In this document: positions 41,044-58,091 of the stretch, piece after piece | How the letters are laid out: each line of letters begins with the position of its first letter | How positions within the stretch are numbered: the first letter of the stretch is position 1 | Origin: Eleginops maclovinus | Lineage: Eukaryota > Chordata > Actinopteri > Perciformes > Eleginopidae | Assembly: GCF_036324505.1 (NCBI RefSeq) | Contig: NC_086364.1 | Coordinates: forward strand, 17,300,148 to 17,364,147 | Reading direction: 5' to 3' | DNA length: 64,000 nucleotides | Position numbers and translations under genes: made by a program | Notes under the pieces: model-generated | Seen by the model: only the letters and a program-made list of their open reading frames with translations | Databases searched by the model: none | What the model was told of the DNA's origin: nothing

Positions 41044-43109
41044 TAAACTGCAGATATCCACAGCCCTCAGTCAACAGATTGACACCGAGGGGAGACCTGG
41101 ATGTCACACACACATTAAGAACTCACATGTCTGCTGGTGTGTCACCACCAGAGAACCAACACCTTTCCTTAGACAGACGCGCATCACTGCACAGACAATT
41201 GTTTCTGCTCAACAGCTTTTCCCTGTCCAAAAACATTTTGTCAATGTCAGGTCACTTTGCACCACTTTGTCATTCCAATTACAGCCGTAAAGCACCGAGT
41301 TGTTAATCCATAAACATCAGAGAAGGAATACGATCCCTCAATGATTCCCTGTGATATAGAGACTGCTGTGGGTTCACTACAAATTGGGGTTCCAGTGATA
41401 TCCTAAAAGGTGATTATCAACCCGCACAGTATTTTATATGGATCTACCTGTGGCTATGAAGCAAATGAAATAGAGTACTTGACTATATGGATGTACTTTC
41501 ATACCAGATTTCCGGCTATTCAAGCAATGATGCTCACTTTACGGCCCACTGTGCCGATTCGGATTGGGTTCAATAGTGGCCCTGACCCTTTTCTAAAGTT
41601 GGACTCGCTAACACAGTTCCCTGTTAACCCTTTAATGTAAACAAATCTTAGGATCCAGAAGAATAAGTTAGGCTGAAATTAAATGTAATTTTCTAATGTG
41701 AAGTTGCGTCTATTAAATGTAAAGATGTAAAGACAAATCTTTGTGCCAAGTTCATTTAGTTAATAAGTAAAGTAAAAAACATGTCAAAAAGTGATAGGCC
41801 TTTCAATGTATGGGTAAAGGTTGTAAAGCTGTGTGGGTCACCAACACCACCGTTGTTGTTTCCAGTCTTTATCTGCATCATGTTTCCTCTGCTTTATCCC
41901 TGCCTCGGGCTGTCCGCTGTCGCTGTATTACTTTGCAGATCTCCTGCTCTCAAGGAACAGAAACAGATCCCATCATCACGCCCCGCAAATGTACTGCTAA
42001 TAAACAAACACACGTTCCTGTTTCTGCATTTTGGAAACCTCGTCAACAGATCGTTGTGTCCCATGTCTCTGAGTCCCTGGCCCCAGGGGACCTCCTGCAG
42101 GATCCTGGCAGTTAAAGAGTGACGGTTGTTGTGAAACATGACTGTCGTATTGATTGCACTGAGCACTGTAACAGCTGTTAGGCTGAAAGAGAGCGCAGTG
42201 TGCTACGGCCAAGGATGTGATGTGGAGGAGTGAGCAAGTGTGAATGTCTCCCAAGGGTTATCCCGCACTGGATCTTTGCATAATCGTTCCTGATGCTTAC
42301 AGAAATCAATTGTGGAGGGCGTAGCTAGTACAGGGAGCCTATTTAAGGCATAGCTGAACGCTAAAGATTTGGTAATCTGAATTGTGACTTAAATTTCTGA
42401 TTCTCTTGAATATGAATTTTGGATACGAAACATATTAGCAGACAGTATCTAGGGAGGCTAATACTGAAATTTGCAGCATTTCTTTAATAAAAAAAATCCC
42501 CGAGATATTAATTATTGATAGCCTGTACCAACATGGTATACATTAAGTATGGCTATATAAAGAAACGTTACAATAAAAGAGGTGTTTTAAAGACCAAATC
42601 AGCAACATCGAACATAGGCTTACAGTGTATCTGCCAAATGTATAGTTTATATTTATCCAGCAAAAAGTGCAAGCAGAAAAGTTGACATTTGATTTGCTTA
42701 TCTTTTATTATGATTGAAATTGTAGTCCTATTTTACAGCTTTTATTCCTAATAATACTGGTGTAGACAAACCTTTTACAGCATCGGTGACGCTAATAATG
42801 TGTTGTCCGTGTATTAAATGACCTGTCAATCAATCTGTCAACCTGTCAGAGCAAGTTTCCATCCATGTTTGAATTCTCAGGAGTTGTGCCTTCAAGGTGT
42901 CATTGTATATAGAACATGGAGTTGCTAACGGCAACAACTCGACACAGCCCGTTGTGCCAGTTGAGTAAGAGAGATAATGAGCAACTGTCAACTAGTCAGC
43001 TAAGCATCCAGTAACTGTCTCCTTTATGAGTCCATTAGCAGACATCAACGACACACTTTACACTTTAGTATTGCGTGACTATTGCAATTTGAATGATATT
43101 TAGTTGAGT
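41043..43109. other. Non-coding stretch, weak exon-like block inside
   Basis: The segment 41939-42115 has several overlapping open frames and an acceptor-like start but no recognisable protein (see findings). Elsewhere there is no supported feature. Confidence 0.45.
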
Positions 43110-43577
43110 TTAAGGAGCCCTATTATGCTTTTTGAGCTTTCCCCATTCCTGTAGTGTGTTATAAAGGTTTGTGCGCATGTAAATGGTCTGAAAAGGCTAA
43201 AATCCCAAAGAGGGAGTTTCCAGAGGGGGTTCCTTTCCCACATGCCTGCCTGAAACACCTCGATTGTAGTACTTTGTTTATTTCGGTGACATAGTGACAT
43301 CACTATGTAACGATTGCGCGTCTTTTGGCTAGCGCTCCAACACATTGTACATGATAGGCTAAGGGGAGGGACATCTCTAAGTGGTTGACCCATCCCAACA
43401 GAACCAGCCAGCTAACCAACCAGAGCAGACTGGCCTCTGGTTTCAGACAGAGGGTGAAAAGAGGTGCTGCATTCAAAAATAAAGAGCTTTTTGAATATAA
43501 AAGCATGTAAACATGTCACATTTGAGGCACAAAATACAAAAACAAATCTGAAAATGTGTAAAATAAAGCCCCTTTAA
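43110..43577 (+). mobile_element. TTAA-flanked MITE family A, copy 2
   Basis: It begins TTAA (43110-43113) then 'ggagccctattatgc' and ends 'aaagcccctttaa' (TTAA at 43574-43577). The two ends are inverted relative to each other. The interior shares 'aggctaaaatcccaaag', 'ctgaaacacctcgattg', 'acatcactatgtaac', 'gctccaacacattgtacatg' and 'cagacagagggtgaaaagag' with the other copies. It is 468 bp and non-coding; the minus-strand frames across it are artefacts. Confidence 0.75.
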
Positions 43578-45340
43578 CACTTCTCTAAAGGTATATGCTG
43601 CCACACAAATTACGGATACAGGTTGGAATATAATTAAGTTGCATTTTGTGAAAATGTACAAAGGATATTTCAAATCCAACCTAATTGCGGTAGCATTCTA
43701 TCGCTGCATGCAATCCACCTCATCAGGACCATCATCCATTTGACCTGCGTCCAAGTGCAAGGTAAATTAAAAGTGGAGCTAAGTGTCTTGGCCTCTCAGT
43801 GCTTCGAGGTTGGGAAAATGTTATGGCACTAATGGCCGCAGTTATCAACTATTCAATAACTACTCAAGCTCCTGCCCACCTGGCCCTCATTCGGACCAGA
43901 CAACTGGTAGATATTCCCATTAATTCTTGGGTTGTTAAAAGTGAGATTGCTAGATTTGTTTTAACTACCAAGCAATCATTCTGATCAAATGTAGCTGCTG
44001 ATTTATATACAATATATAAAATATATTCTTTTCTTTTCCTTTTATTCATAGATATTTGTAATGTTATTTTGGTGGTTTTTCTTTATCAAATGCCTGTTTG
44101 GATACCTTTGTTTGCTTGATCCTTTTTACAATGGTTGTTAAATGTTTTTTATTTATGTTATCTACCAGATGACCGCCACATCATCAGCCAGCATGTCTTT
44201 GTTACCTCACAAGAAAAGTAAAGCAGGAAGAAAATTGCACTTCAGGTTTTTCCAGTATAACATCCATCACCTCTTGAGAGCAACCCCAACAGACAGTGCT
44301 ATGGATTCCCTGAATTATGGCTAACGCAGTTCAATAGTATTCTGATGAACTGAAGATTACATAGCAACAGGCCAGAGGGTTTGTTCGGTGGGTGGTCATT
44401 ATTTAGGTCTTTCAGGCCTGCCTCACTTACTGATTTTCTCTCCCCTTTTTCCTGGTACACCACTGATCTATGATTGCAATTGATTGGAGACTGCTCATCA
44501 TTCCTCCAAGGGCAACATCAGGAATCATCGGCATCCGGAGGGAATGGATTTAAGGAGATAAGCGGAATGGGACAAATGAATGCAGCGTTTGGAGACAGAA
44601 TGAAATGTGTGGAAAACACCGGAGTATCATAAACTGGAACATAATGTTCTGCATTGAGGTGTTTTCCTCCTTATGTGTTTCTCATTAATCTAAGTGGGTG
44701 TGGCCGATGATTGATGGGCCCAGGTTAAGGAAGGGATGAGAAAGCCACTAGGTAAGATTTCCCTTATTGACCGTAGTGAAATCAAATTTAGTACACTGTA
44801 TGCGAAAGAATCCTCCTACTTAACAAACCAATAGACCCCTCTGTGATTTTGAGCTGAACCTGATGGAGCACTTATTAACTACTGATAGCAGCAGCACTGC
44901 CTTATTGACCTTCATTTCTTTAGTTTTAGACCAACATCAATTTAATGTGGCTGTTTATTGACATCTGTTTGTAAATCACATTAATCTATTCTCAAGCTAA
45001 TAAATGAACTGGCACTTTATTCATATTCATTTGCACTGCATTGTAGACATACAAAATGGATTGCGTATGCTGGTTTGCAAACACAGCGTCGTTTTTTGAC
45101 TGAAGTATGTGAAAAAAAACTAAATAAATCCTTCTTATTTCAGCCTAGCATAGAACCAAACTCAAATTCCTGATCCCTCTCAGTATTCCCTGTTAATATC
45201 TTTAATCACCTACAGTAAGTGAACAAGAAACACCGATTTAGATTATGCATGCAGATCATGTTAAAGCACGCGCTTGTCACATCTAAGGACCATTCAATTT
45301 CCCCACTATGTATGTAGCACCTTACAGCCCACCGAAGCCC
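43578..45340. other. Non-coding stretch, no gene recognised
   Basis: No exon or element is supported. It ends at the putative regulatory hairpin. Confidence 0.5.
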
Positions 45341-45385
45341 GTTTTCAGCTCGGTCAGCACAATGCGCTGACCATGGTGCTGAAAC
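45341..45385 (-). promoter_or_regulatory. RE1/NRSF silencer site within a 45-nt hairpin
   Basis: On the minus strand 45383-45363 reads as an RE1 element. The left half-site is TTCAGCACC, followed by a 2-base spacer and the right half-site GGTCAGCGC. It agrees with the 21-bp REST/NRSF consensus at about 18 positions, including the invariant CAGCACC core. Immediately beside it on the plus strand (45344-45360) is a degenerate inverted copy, TTCAGC-TC-GGTCAGCAC, so the whole block folds on itself. RE1 sites normally repress neuronal genes outside neurons. The nearest exon-like frame starts 113 bp downstream on the plus strand. The match is direct; the function is inferred. Confidence 0.6.
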
Positions 45386-45495
45386 ACTACACTCAGACCA
45401 CCGTGCAGCACACAGATACAGGTAGATAGACAACCCTAACTGTCTACACACTAGTACTAATTAATTTAACCAAGGTAATAACAGATCATTTCAAA

Positions 45496-45597
45496 ATGTG
45501 GATCACAGTTGCTCGTGTCTGGCGGTGGAAAATGTGTGGGCGAAGGAAACTGTGTGGTCCATCGGTCAGCAGTCGGACACTGTTGCTGCTGCTGGTG
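45496..45597 (+). CDS. Candidate first coding exon, unknown neuronal membrane or secreted protein
   Basis: An ATG in fair context (A at -3) opens 34 codons. They encode an N-terminal stretch with Trp and basic residues ('RVWRWKMCGRRK'), then 'SSRTLLLLLV', and then a GTAGGA that could be a splice donor. Unspliced, the frame runs into CT-repeat DNA and stops after 58 codons. The basic stretch followed by a Leu run resembles the start of a signal peptide or type II membrane anchor. The upstream RE1 site and locally higher GC content support a promoter here. No downstream exon was identified before the receptor locus at 54.6 kb, and no family is recognised. Confidence 0.27.
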
Positions 45598-45602
45598 GTA
45601 GG

Positions 45603-45664
45603 AAATCTCTCTCTCTCTCTTTCTCTTTCTCTCTTTCACTTACTCACTCACTCACTCACTGACT
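45603..45664. repeat. CT and CTCA simple repeats
   Basis: A (CT)n run is followed by CTCA/CTGA tetranucleotides immediately after the putative donor. Confidence 0.85.
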
Positions 45665-45806
45665 GACTCACACACGCGCACGAGCACAGAAGAACTAAAG
45701 GCAGCTGACACCGTAGCCCCCATTGCAGGTAAAGCGTGGCGCCTGTCGTGAGACACATCAGACACCAAAGCTGGGGCATTCACCCCCTCAAAAAGAAATC
45801 TAGCGG

Positions 45807-45815
45807 GCGCGCGCG

Positions 45816-45868
<53 letters not shown>
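45807..45868. repeat. (GC)n(AC)n alternating tract
   Basis: About nine GC units pass directly into about 22 AC units, a continuous alternating purine-pyrimidine tract of some 62 bp. The GC part is the type of sequence most able to adopt left-handed Z-DNA. Confidence 0.93.
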
Positions 45869-45869
<1 letters not shown>

Positions 45870-46467
45870 ACACACTTTTATCCCCTGCGTGATTCCTCCC
45901 TCGATACTAAATCCCTTCTCGCACATCTGTCCATTGCGCGTACTCTGCAGCCCGTCCATCCCATCCCCGCAGAGCCCTGCATAAACACCAGTCTGACACT
46001 TTAAATCTACAGCCACACAGATTTTCATCACTTCTGAGGAAGCATTTAAACCAAAGATATACAGAAAGATCGCGCAACTGTAGCAAAACGGGGAAAATAA
46101 ACTGCAAAAACATCAACATTACAAACGTGCTCAAAATCGCACTTCAAGCCAACCTAAAACAGAAAAACATGCCCTCGTAAAATCCACCATATGGGCTTCT
46201 GTTGCACCAAGAGGACTCAGCCTAGCACAGCGTTGGAGTCTGTAGTGCAGGTGCATGCTCGCTGTTGCATTGCATAGTATTTATCAAACTAAGGATACAT
46301 TAGTAATGACATGCTTGACAAGTTTTAAAAAGATGCATTTTGGTACAATACCTTCACTTATTTCCTTTCCGAATTAAGCGTCCGTTGGCTGAAGCAAAAA
46401 GAGAGTGATTCTTTTTTTTCCATCCAGAGCTAACGTCGCAGGCTCAGCAACGCGGCGGGAGAGGATG

Positions 46468-53288
<6,821 letters not shown>

Positions 53289-53702
53289 TTAAAGAGGACA
53301 TATGTTCATTTTCAGGTTCATATTTGTATTTTGATCCTCTACTGTGAGATATTTACAGTCTTTAATGTTCAAAAAGGTCTTTATGTTTCTCATACTGTCT
53401 GTGCTGCAGCACCTCTTTTCCCCCTCGGTCTGAAACCAGAGCCCTGTCTGCTCTGATTGGTTAGCTGGCTACCTCTGTTACACTGGTCAACCACATAGTG
53501 ATGTCCCTGTGTAACAGAACTAAAATAATTGAATCTAATAGAGGCATTTTTGGCAGAGGGGATGAGTATGTGGGAGAGAAACTCCCTAAGGGGGGGACAT
53601 TTGAATTTTAGCCTTTGTAGACCATTTACATGCACAAAAACCTATATAAACACAAACATCAGGAAAGGGAAAACCCCAAACAGCATGATAGGGCCTTTTT
53701 AA
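53289..53702 (-). mobile_element. TTAA-flanked MITE family A, copy 3 (inverted)
   Basis: This is the reverse-complement orientation of copies 2 and 4, running from TTAA (53289-53292) to TTAA (53699-53702). Shared blocks include 'ctgtctgtgctgcagcacct', 'tctgctctgattggttagct', 'acatagtgatgtcc', 'gggagagaaactcc' and the terminal 'catgatagggcc'. A central part is shortened or diverged relative to the others. It is non-coding. Confidence 0.7.
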
Positions 53703-54608
53703 CAAGAGCTGTTCCACAGAGCAACATTACCAGTAGGATAAAACTGCAATAGCTTTATTAAATTGTGTGAAATCCAACAAACATTTGTATTTTTTGTTGT
53801 GTATTTCATTGAATGCATGTCTTATAGAGACCTGATTGGTATACAGGCACTGTATAGTACTACAGTACACATGTTTCAACTATGTGATTGCATTCCTGGG
53901 TGTTTTCTTATGTTACTGGGCAATGTTAATGTAATTATGCTTCTGTGACCACTGTATGCTATTTTTTTTATTCATGTATGAGGTAAAGAGACTTTAACGT
54001 CAAACATTGTAAATCAAATAGAATCTGTTTGGCTGTCCCTTAAAATTTGTCTTGTAAAGTTTGACACGCCTCGAAGTGTCCTAGCTCTCATGTAAATAGA
54101 ATACAAATGGAAAGAGAAGAAACAACTAAGACATGAATGTTTTTGCTTTAAAGAAAGTTTGTTTTTTTAGTCTGTGTCTGACTCATGGTGTGTTTATGGA
54201 AGCTCCCACACAAGCAAATGAATAAGGAGGAGCGATGGTGAGCCTTCTCTGTAGTCAATAACACCATAAAGACTTCTTATATACAGCCCTGATTGTAAAA
54301 ATGTATTTCTTAAAGCCCTGGTGTGCATTATTTTAATATGTTGTGTTAATGTACTGGGTATATTGTATGTTTTTAAAATATGTTGCGTAGGATTGTCAAA
54401 CTGAATTGAATAAGCTACATAAATTAAAAGATATTTAGCAAAAGTGTGAAAGAGTCACATTCAGTCTGGCTAGCATAGGATGAGGATATATTTAATATGT
54501 AGACATTTACTTCTTTTTGCATTTATTAAACTACAGTTTATAAAAAGGTGAATCATAACTTCATACAGATGATTTTTGCCTCTGTTCTCCTTTTTATATC
54601 ATCAGGAT
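53703..54608. other. Non-coding stretch upstream of the receptor fragment
   Basis: AT-rich, with no exon supported. It would contain the 3' UTR and poly(A) site of the 54.6-kb fragment if that fragment is transcribed. Confidence 0.45.
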
Positions 54609-55498
54609 TCATCCTTTTTTACCCTCATCCTTGTCCAAATCCTCAGAGATTGAAGGTGCATCTCTCTATTGAAATAAATTATTATCAGTATTATTATTGT
54701 TGAAATTGATAGGCAGTTTTAGTACGAACAAATACAGCTCCAAACCACAAATACTCTATACAGTTCACACCAATGCCTGTTGACAAGAGGATTTCTCATG
54801 CTTTTCACATTACTCAACATGGTAGAAATCAGTTGGGGCCGCCCCATTTAACTATATTAAATCAAAAATGTAAAGTGAATGACCTTATTGTATGATTAGA
54901 GAAAAGGTGAGGACTTACAGCTCTGTTCTTTCCAAAAGAGCATGTCAGCCATCTCATGTACTCCTCTCGCACCTGGACCACACAATTCAATTCCATACAA
55001 AATACACAAAACTGCCAACAGAAGTATTAAATAGAAGTAAATATACCTGATCTACAGAATACACGCTAACATATCCATCATTTCAAATGTTAAATAATAT
55101 CGTAGCTCATCTGGTCAACTAATGCAACATAAGCATTGTGTCAATAAATTATATTTTGTGAGAATTCATGAACGATCAAGCGTAAGACTACCTCCTTGTT
55201 GAGCACACACAGGACGACGAAGAGAAAGATGCCCTGCTGGGAGTTAAAAATTGTGAGGAGGATCCGGAAGAAAAGGTTTGACTGGTACAGGCCCAGAATC
55301 CAGGTACAGCCCAATATGACAAAATGGGCCGAGATCTTGAACACAATCGACCTGTTAACAATAAGAAGGCTCTTTAACATTCAGAACATTTCCGATCTTT
55401 ATACCTATGAAATCTTGAACACTCATACCTGGTGTCTCTTCATGTTGGCCAGGGTGGGTCTCAGACTCCAGAGTAGCACAGAACAACCTCCAATTGAG
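54609..55498 (-). pseudogene. Partial duplicate of adhesion GPCR 3' exons
   Basis: Four exons match the last four of the receptor to the right. They are 55429-55498 (end of TM5 and loop), 55192-55351 (TM6-TM7, 160 bp, same length and phase), 54919-54972 (tail 'VREEYMRWLTCSFGKNRA') and 54609-54665 ('DAPSISEDLDKDEGKKG' plus stop). The TM6-TM7 exon is open and agrees at 39 of 53 residues, and all junctions keep GT-AG. The first exon is 70 bp instead of 92: a 2-bp loss after 'gctactct' and a 20-bp loss near its end break the frame. No TM1-TM5, GPS, GAIN or EGF exons were found to its right before 58.0 kb. The likely reading is a truncated tandem duplicate; use as an alternative 3' cassette is possible. 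Confidence 0.75.
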
Positions 55499-58043
55499 CT
55501 GAATGAGGGGAGAAAAGTGAAATGTGGAACAATGCACCCTTTTCACCCTCAATGGCCGCCATCATGGCTTAGTAACAGAAGTCATGCGACCAAAGACGAC
55601 AGTGGCTCTGGTCAGCGATCCTCATTTTTGGTTAGGCACAATAATGCCCTGGTACTCAGGTGGCAAGAACATACTAGACTGTTTCTTCTTATTCTTAGTG
55701 CTGCGAGCAACAACTAATATAATAGTGTTCTGACTCTCACAATCATTCATATCCACATTACTATTATTGTGAGTCAGGAACTGAATTGACCCATCTATCA
55801 CCTTTTGATCTTCATATTTTAAGCAGTGCAACAGTTGATTGTAACGTCACACAGAAAACATTTGCATAATAAGACATCCATCTTATTTTATGAGATGTCG
55901 TTAAAGTTTTCATTTACTGACAAGAAACAACAATAAATCACTCCCTATACAAGTGACATATCCCATCCTGCAGTGGCTGTAATTTAAAGATTTATACAAG
56001 TAGATTTCTCAGGACAGGGGGCTACACTCAGACGTCACAAAATTGCGGGGCTCCCAAAAGCCCAAACCTTTTGATCACCACTGAAATAGTCCAAGCAGCA
56101 AAGAAGGGGTGTGGATTTTCTTTAGGGAGTTCAAGAAGTTAATGACAGTAAAATGTTTGATACAAAGCCATATAATATACAACTTTGCAGACTGCTAGGG
56201 TTAGCATGCTAGCCAGTTTACCACTAACTTAACCTTCCTCTTTCCCTTGCTACTTAAATTTGAAATTAGAATTACTTGTGGGTTGCCAATGTCCTAAAAG
56301 CAATTGCATCTAAGTTGTCAGGTGCGTCATTATGGTTGCTTTTTAAAATTTTCTAAACCAGACGCTTTCAACATCTGAAGCGGGCCTCCCCATGGGGCCT
56401 CAAAAAGTTTAGGGAGGACCACTGTATGCTATAGTGATAAAAACATACATTAATTATCAAAAAAGATCACATTGAATAGAATACACATTTCTGATTTGGT
56501 AAATAAGAGTGCAGTCTAGAAGCTTTTAGCAGGATGTTTTGAGGCTCTCCTGAAAGCCCTATGAAAACATTCAATCACAGAAACAGTAGGTAGAGCAGTT
56601 CATTGTCCATGGGTTCACAGAACAGTCATTTACAGTTGACCATGTGGCCTCATGTTCTTTGCAAGAACACAGCAAACAGGTATATGATGACTCATAGCTT
56701 TTGTATCACACATTATTGGTGAGAGAGAAGTTTAATATTACATAAGTTTGCCTCAAGTAATTGTACTGTATTTTTCCTTGACTTACCAGTGATGAGGGTA
56801 CTGTTATTGTGGAGGACATCTTGGCCAGAGCAAAAGTTGCACCTCATTAAGCAGAACTGTTAAATACAGGAAGTGTCCAATCAGAATGTACCAAGTGCCT
56901 GTCACATGATGGGGGTGATTGGGATCTGTAGTTTGACAATTTAGTTAAGTAAATGATTAGCTTTTGGGAGCTTGTGTTTTATGTGAATAAAGAAATTGAT
57001 TGGTTGATTGATTGATGCTAACAGATGTGTTTTCCTTTGCTGTTGTATTTTAAACTTAGGTGGGGCTGTTGTCTTTGTGTTAGCCAAGTTTTTCAATAAT
57101 GGTCTGATCTTTCATTTAACATGTTGCCCGTTGTCTTTTGTGGGAGGTCTGTTAGGTGTCTTCAGTCTTGTTAAGTTAATGTTAAGATAGCATAGTCTGA
57201 ATCAAGTTTTTTTAGTATACTAATTTAACCAGCCCAGAATTATATTACATTTATTGCATTAAATGCATACATATTTACATCTGCAAGGGTTTTCCACAAA
57301 TTAAATATAATAGCTGAAGAATGCCTCTACACATATCCTGTATGTGCAGGTAAGGGGTGTCAAAGCATTTGGATCATATTGTAAAAAACTGGGAAAACTC
57401 AGATTTAACAGAGATTTATTATGGACTCATTATATATTATAACATTATAATGACAATAAGACCATGATCTTAAATGATACACATTATTTCACAAAAATAC
57501 TGTGTCATGCAGCAACCAGATCATGGTATGTTCACATGAACACAGAACTACCCACTTATGCTAGGAAAAGTTTCGAACAACAGCAACTTTTCCTCTACAC
57601 TTGCTACTATGCTACTAAAAGCATGTAAGTTTGGTTGAAATAGCGATAAGTAGCTAAGAGTCTTTTCACAAACATACAGTTGTTCACTTCAAAGTGAGTG
57701 ACTGAATTAATATTTTTAAAAGAAAGTTGCAAAAGCTATTGAACATCTTTGCCAATACAATATAACTAAACAGAAAAACCTTTTAACCTTCTTTTTTTTA
57801 AGCAGAGGAAAATAATTGTCATGATGACAACATCATTCTTTTGATTAATGAATAATAGTAGATACAGCCGAAGTAGACGCACCCAAGCGTACATTTGATG
57901 ACTTTCATCCCCTACCACAACAATGATGACAACAATAAAGCATAATTAATGACTAATGGTTAAAAGTGGGTAAGGCTTGCATTTCTTCTCTTTGTCTTCC
58001 ATCTCTCTTTTTTCTGATTCTCACTCCATCACCATTAGCTTGT
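55499..58043. other. Spacer between receptor fragment and receptor gene
   Basis: No further receptor exons were found. A 70-codon minus-strand frame at 55622-55831 matches nothing I know. A LINE-like tail with TTGA repeats ('gtgaataaagaaattgattg') lies at about 56976-57016. The 3' UTR of the intact receptor must fall in the right part; no single poly(A) signal stands out. Confidence 0.45.
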
Positions 58044-58091
58044 TTAATCTTCAGCCTTGTCAAAGTCCTCGGAGAACGATGGTGCGTCTCT
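58044..58091 (-). CDS. Receptor exon: C-terminus and stop
   Basis: 48 bp. It encodes 'RDAPSFSEDFDKAED' and a TAA stop at 58044-58046. The acidic C-terminal end matches the duplicate's 'DAPSISEDLDK', whose frame instead runs four residues longer. Confidence 0.88.
   Translation of the reverse strand, partial: RDAPSFSEDFDKAED

Noticed and set aside
43100..43393. 97-codon minus-strand frame
   Set aside because: It lies inside MITE family A. Similar pieces appear in the copy at 60.1 kb, so the resemblance reflects a shared repeat, not a gene.
45341..45385. MicroRNA precursor
   Set aside because: The hairpin is short (stems of 7 and 8 bp with an internal loop) and matches no microRNA I know. The RE1 explanation is better, though transcription cannot be excluded.
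45206..45451. 81-codon minus-strand frame across the RE1 site
   Set aside because: Its content is explained by the regulatory hairpin and GC-rich flanks. It matches no protein family, and the RE1 match is much stronger evidence for non-coding function.
55196..55717. 173-codon plus-strand frame
   Set aside because: It is antisense to the TM6-TM7 and loop exons of the receptor fragment, whose minus-strand translation is clearly the meaningful one.
55622..55831. Further receptor exon upstream of the duplicate
   Set aside because: The frame has a hydrophobic patch, but it shows no alignment to the TM5 exon or any other receptor exon and has no fitting splice sites.
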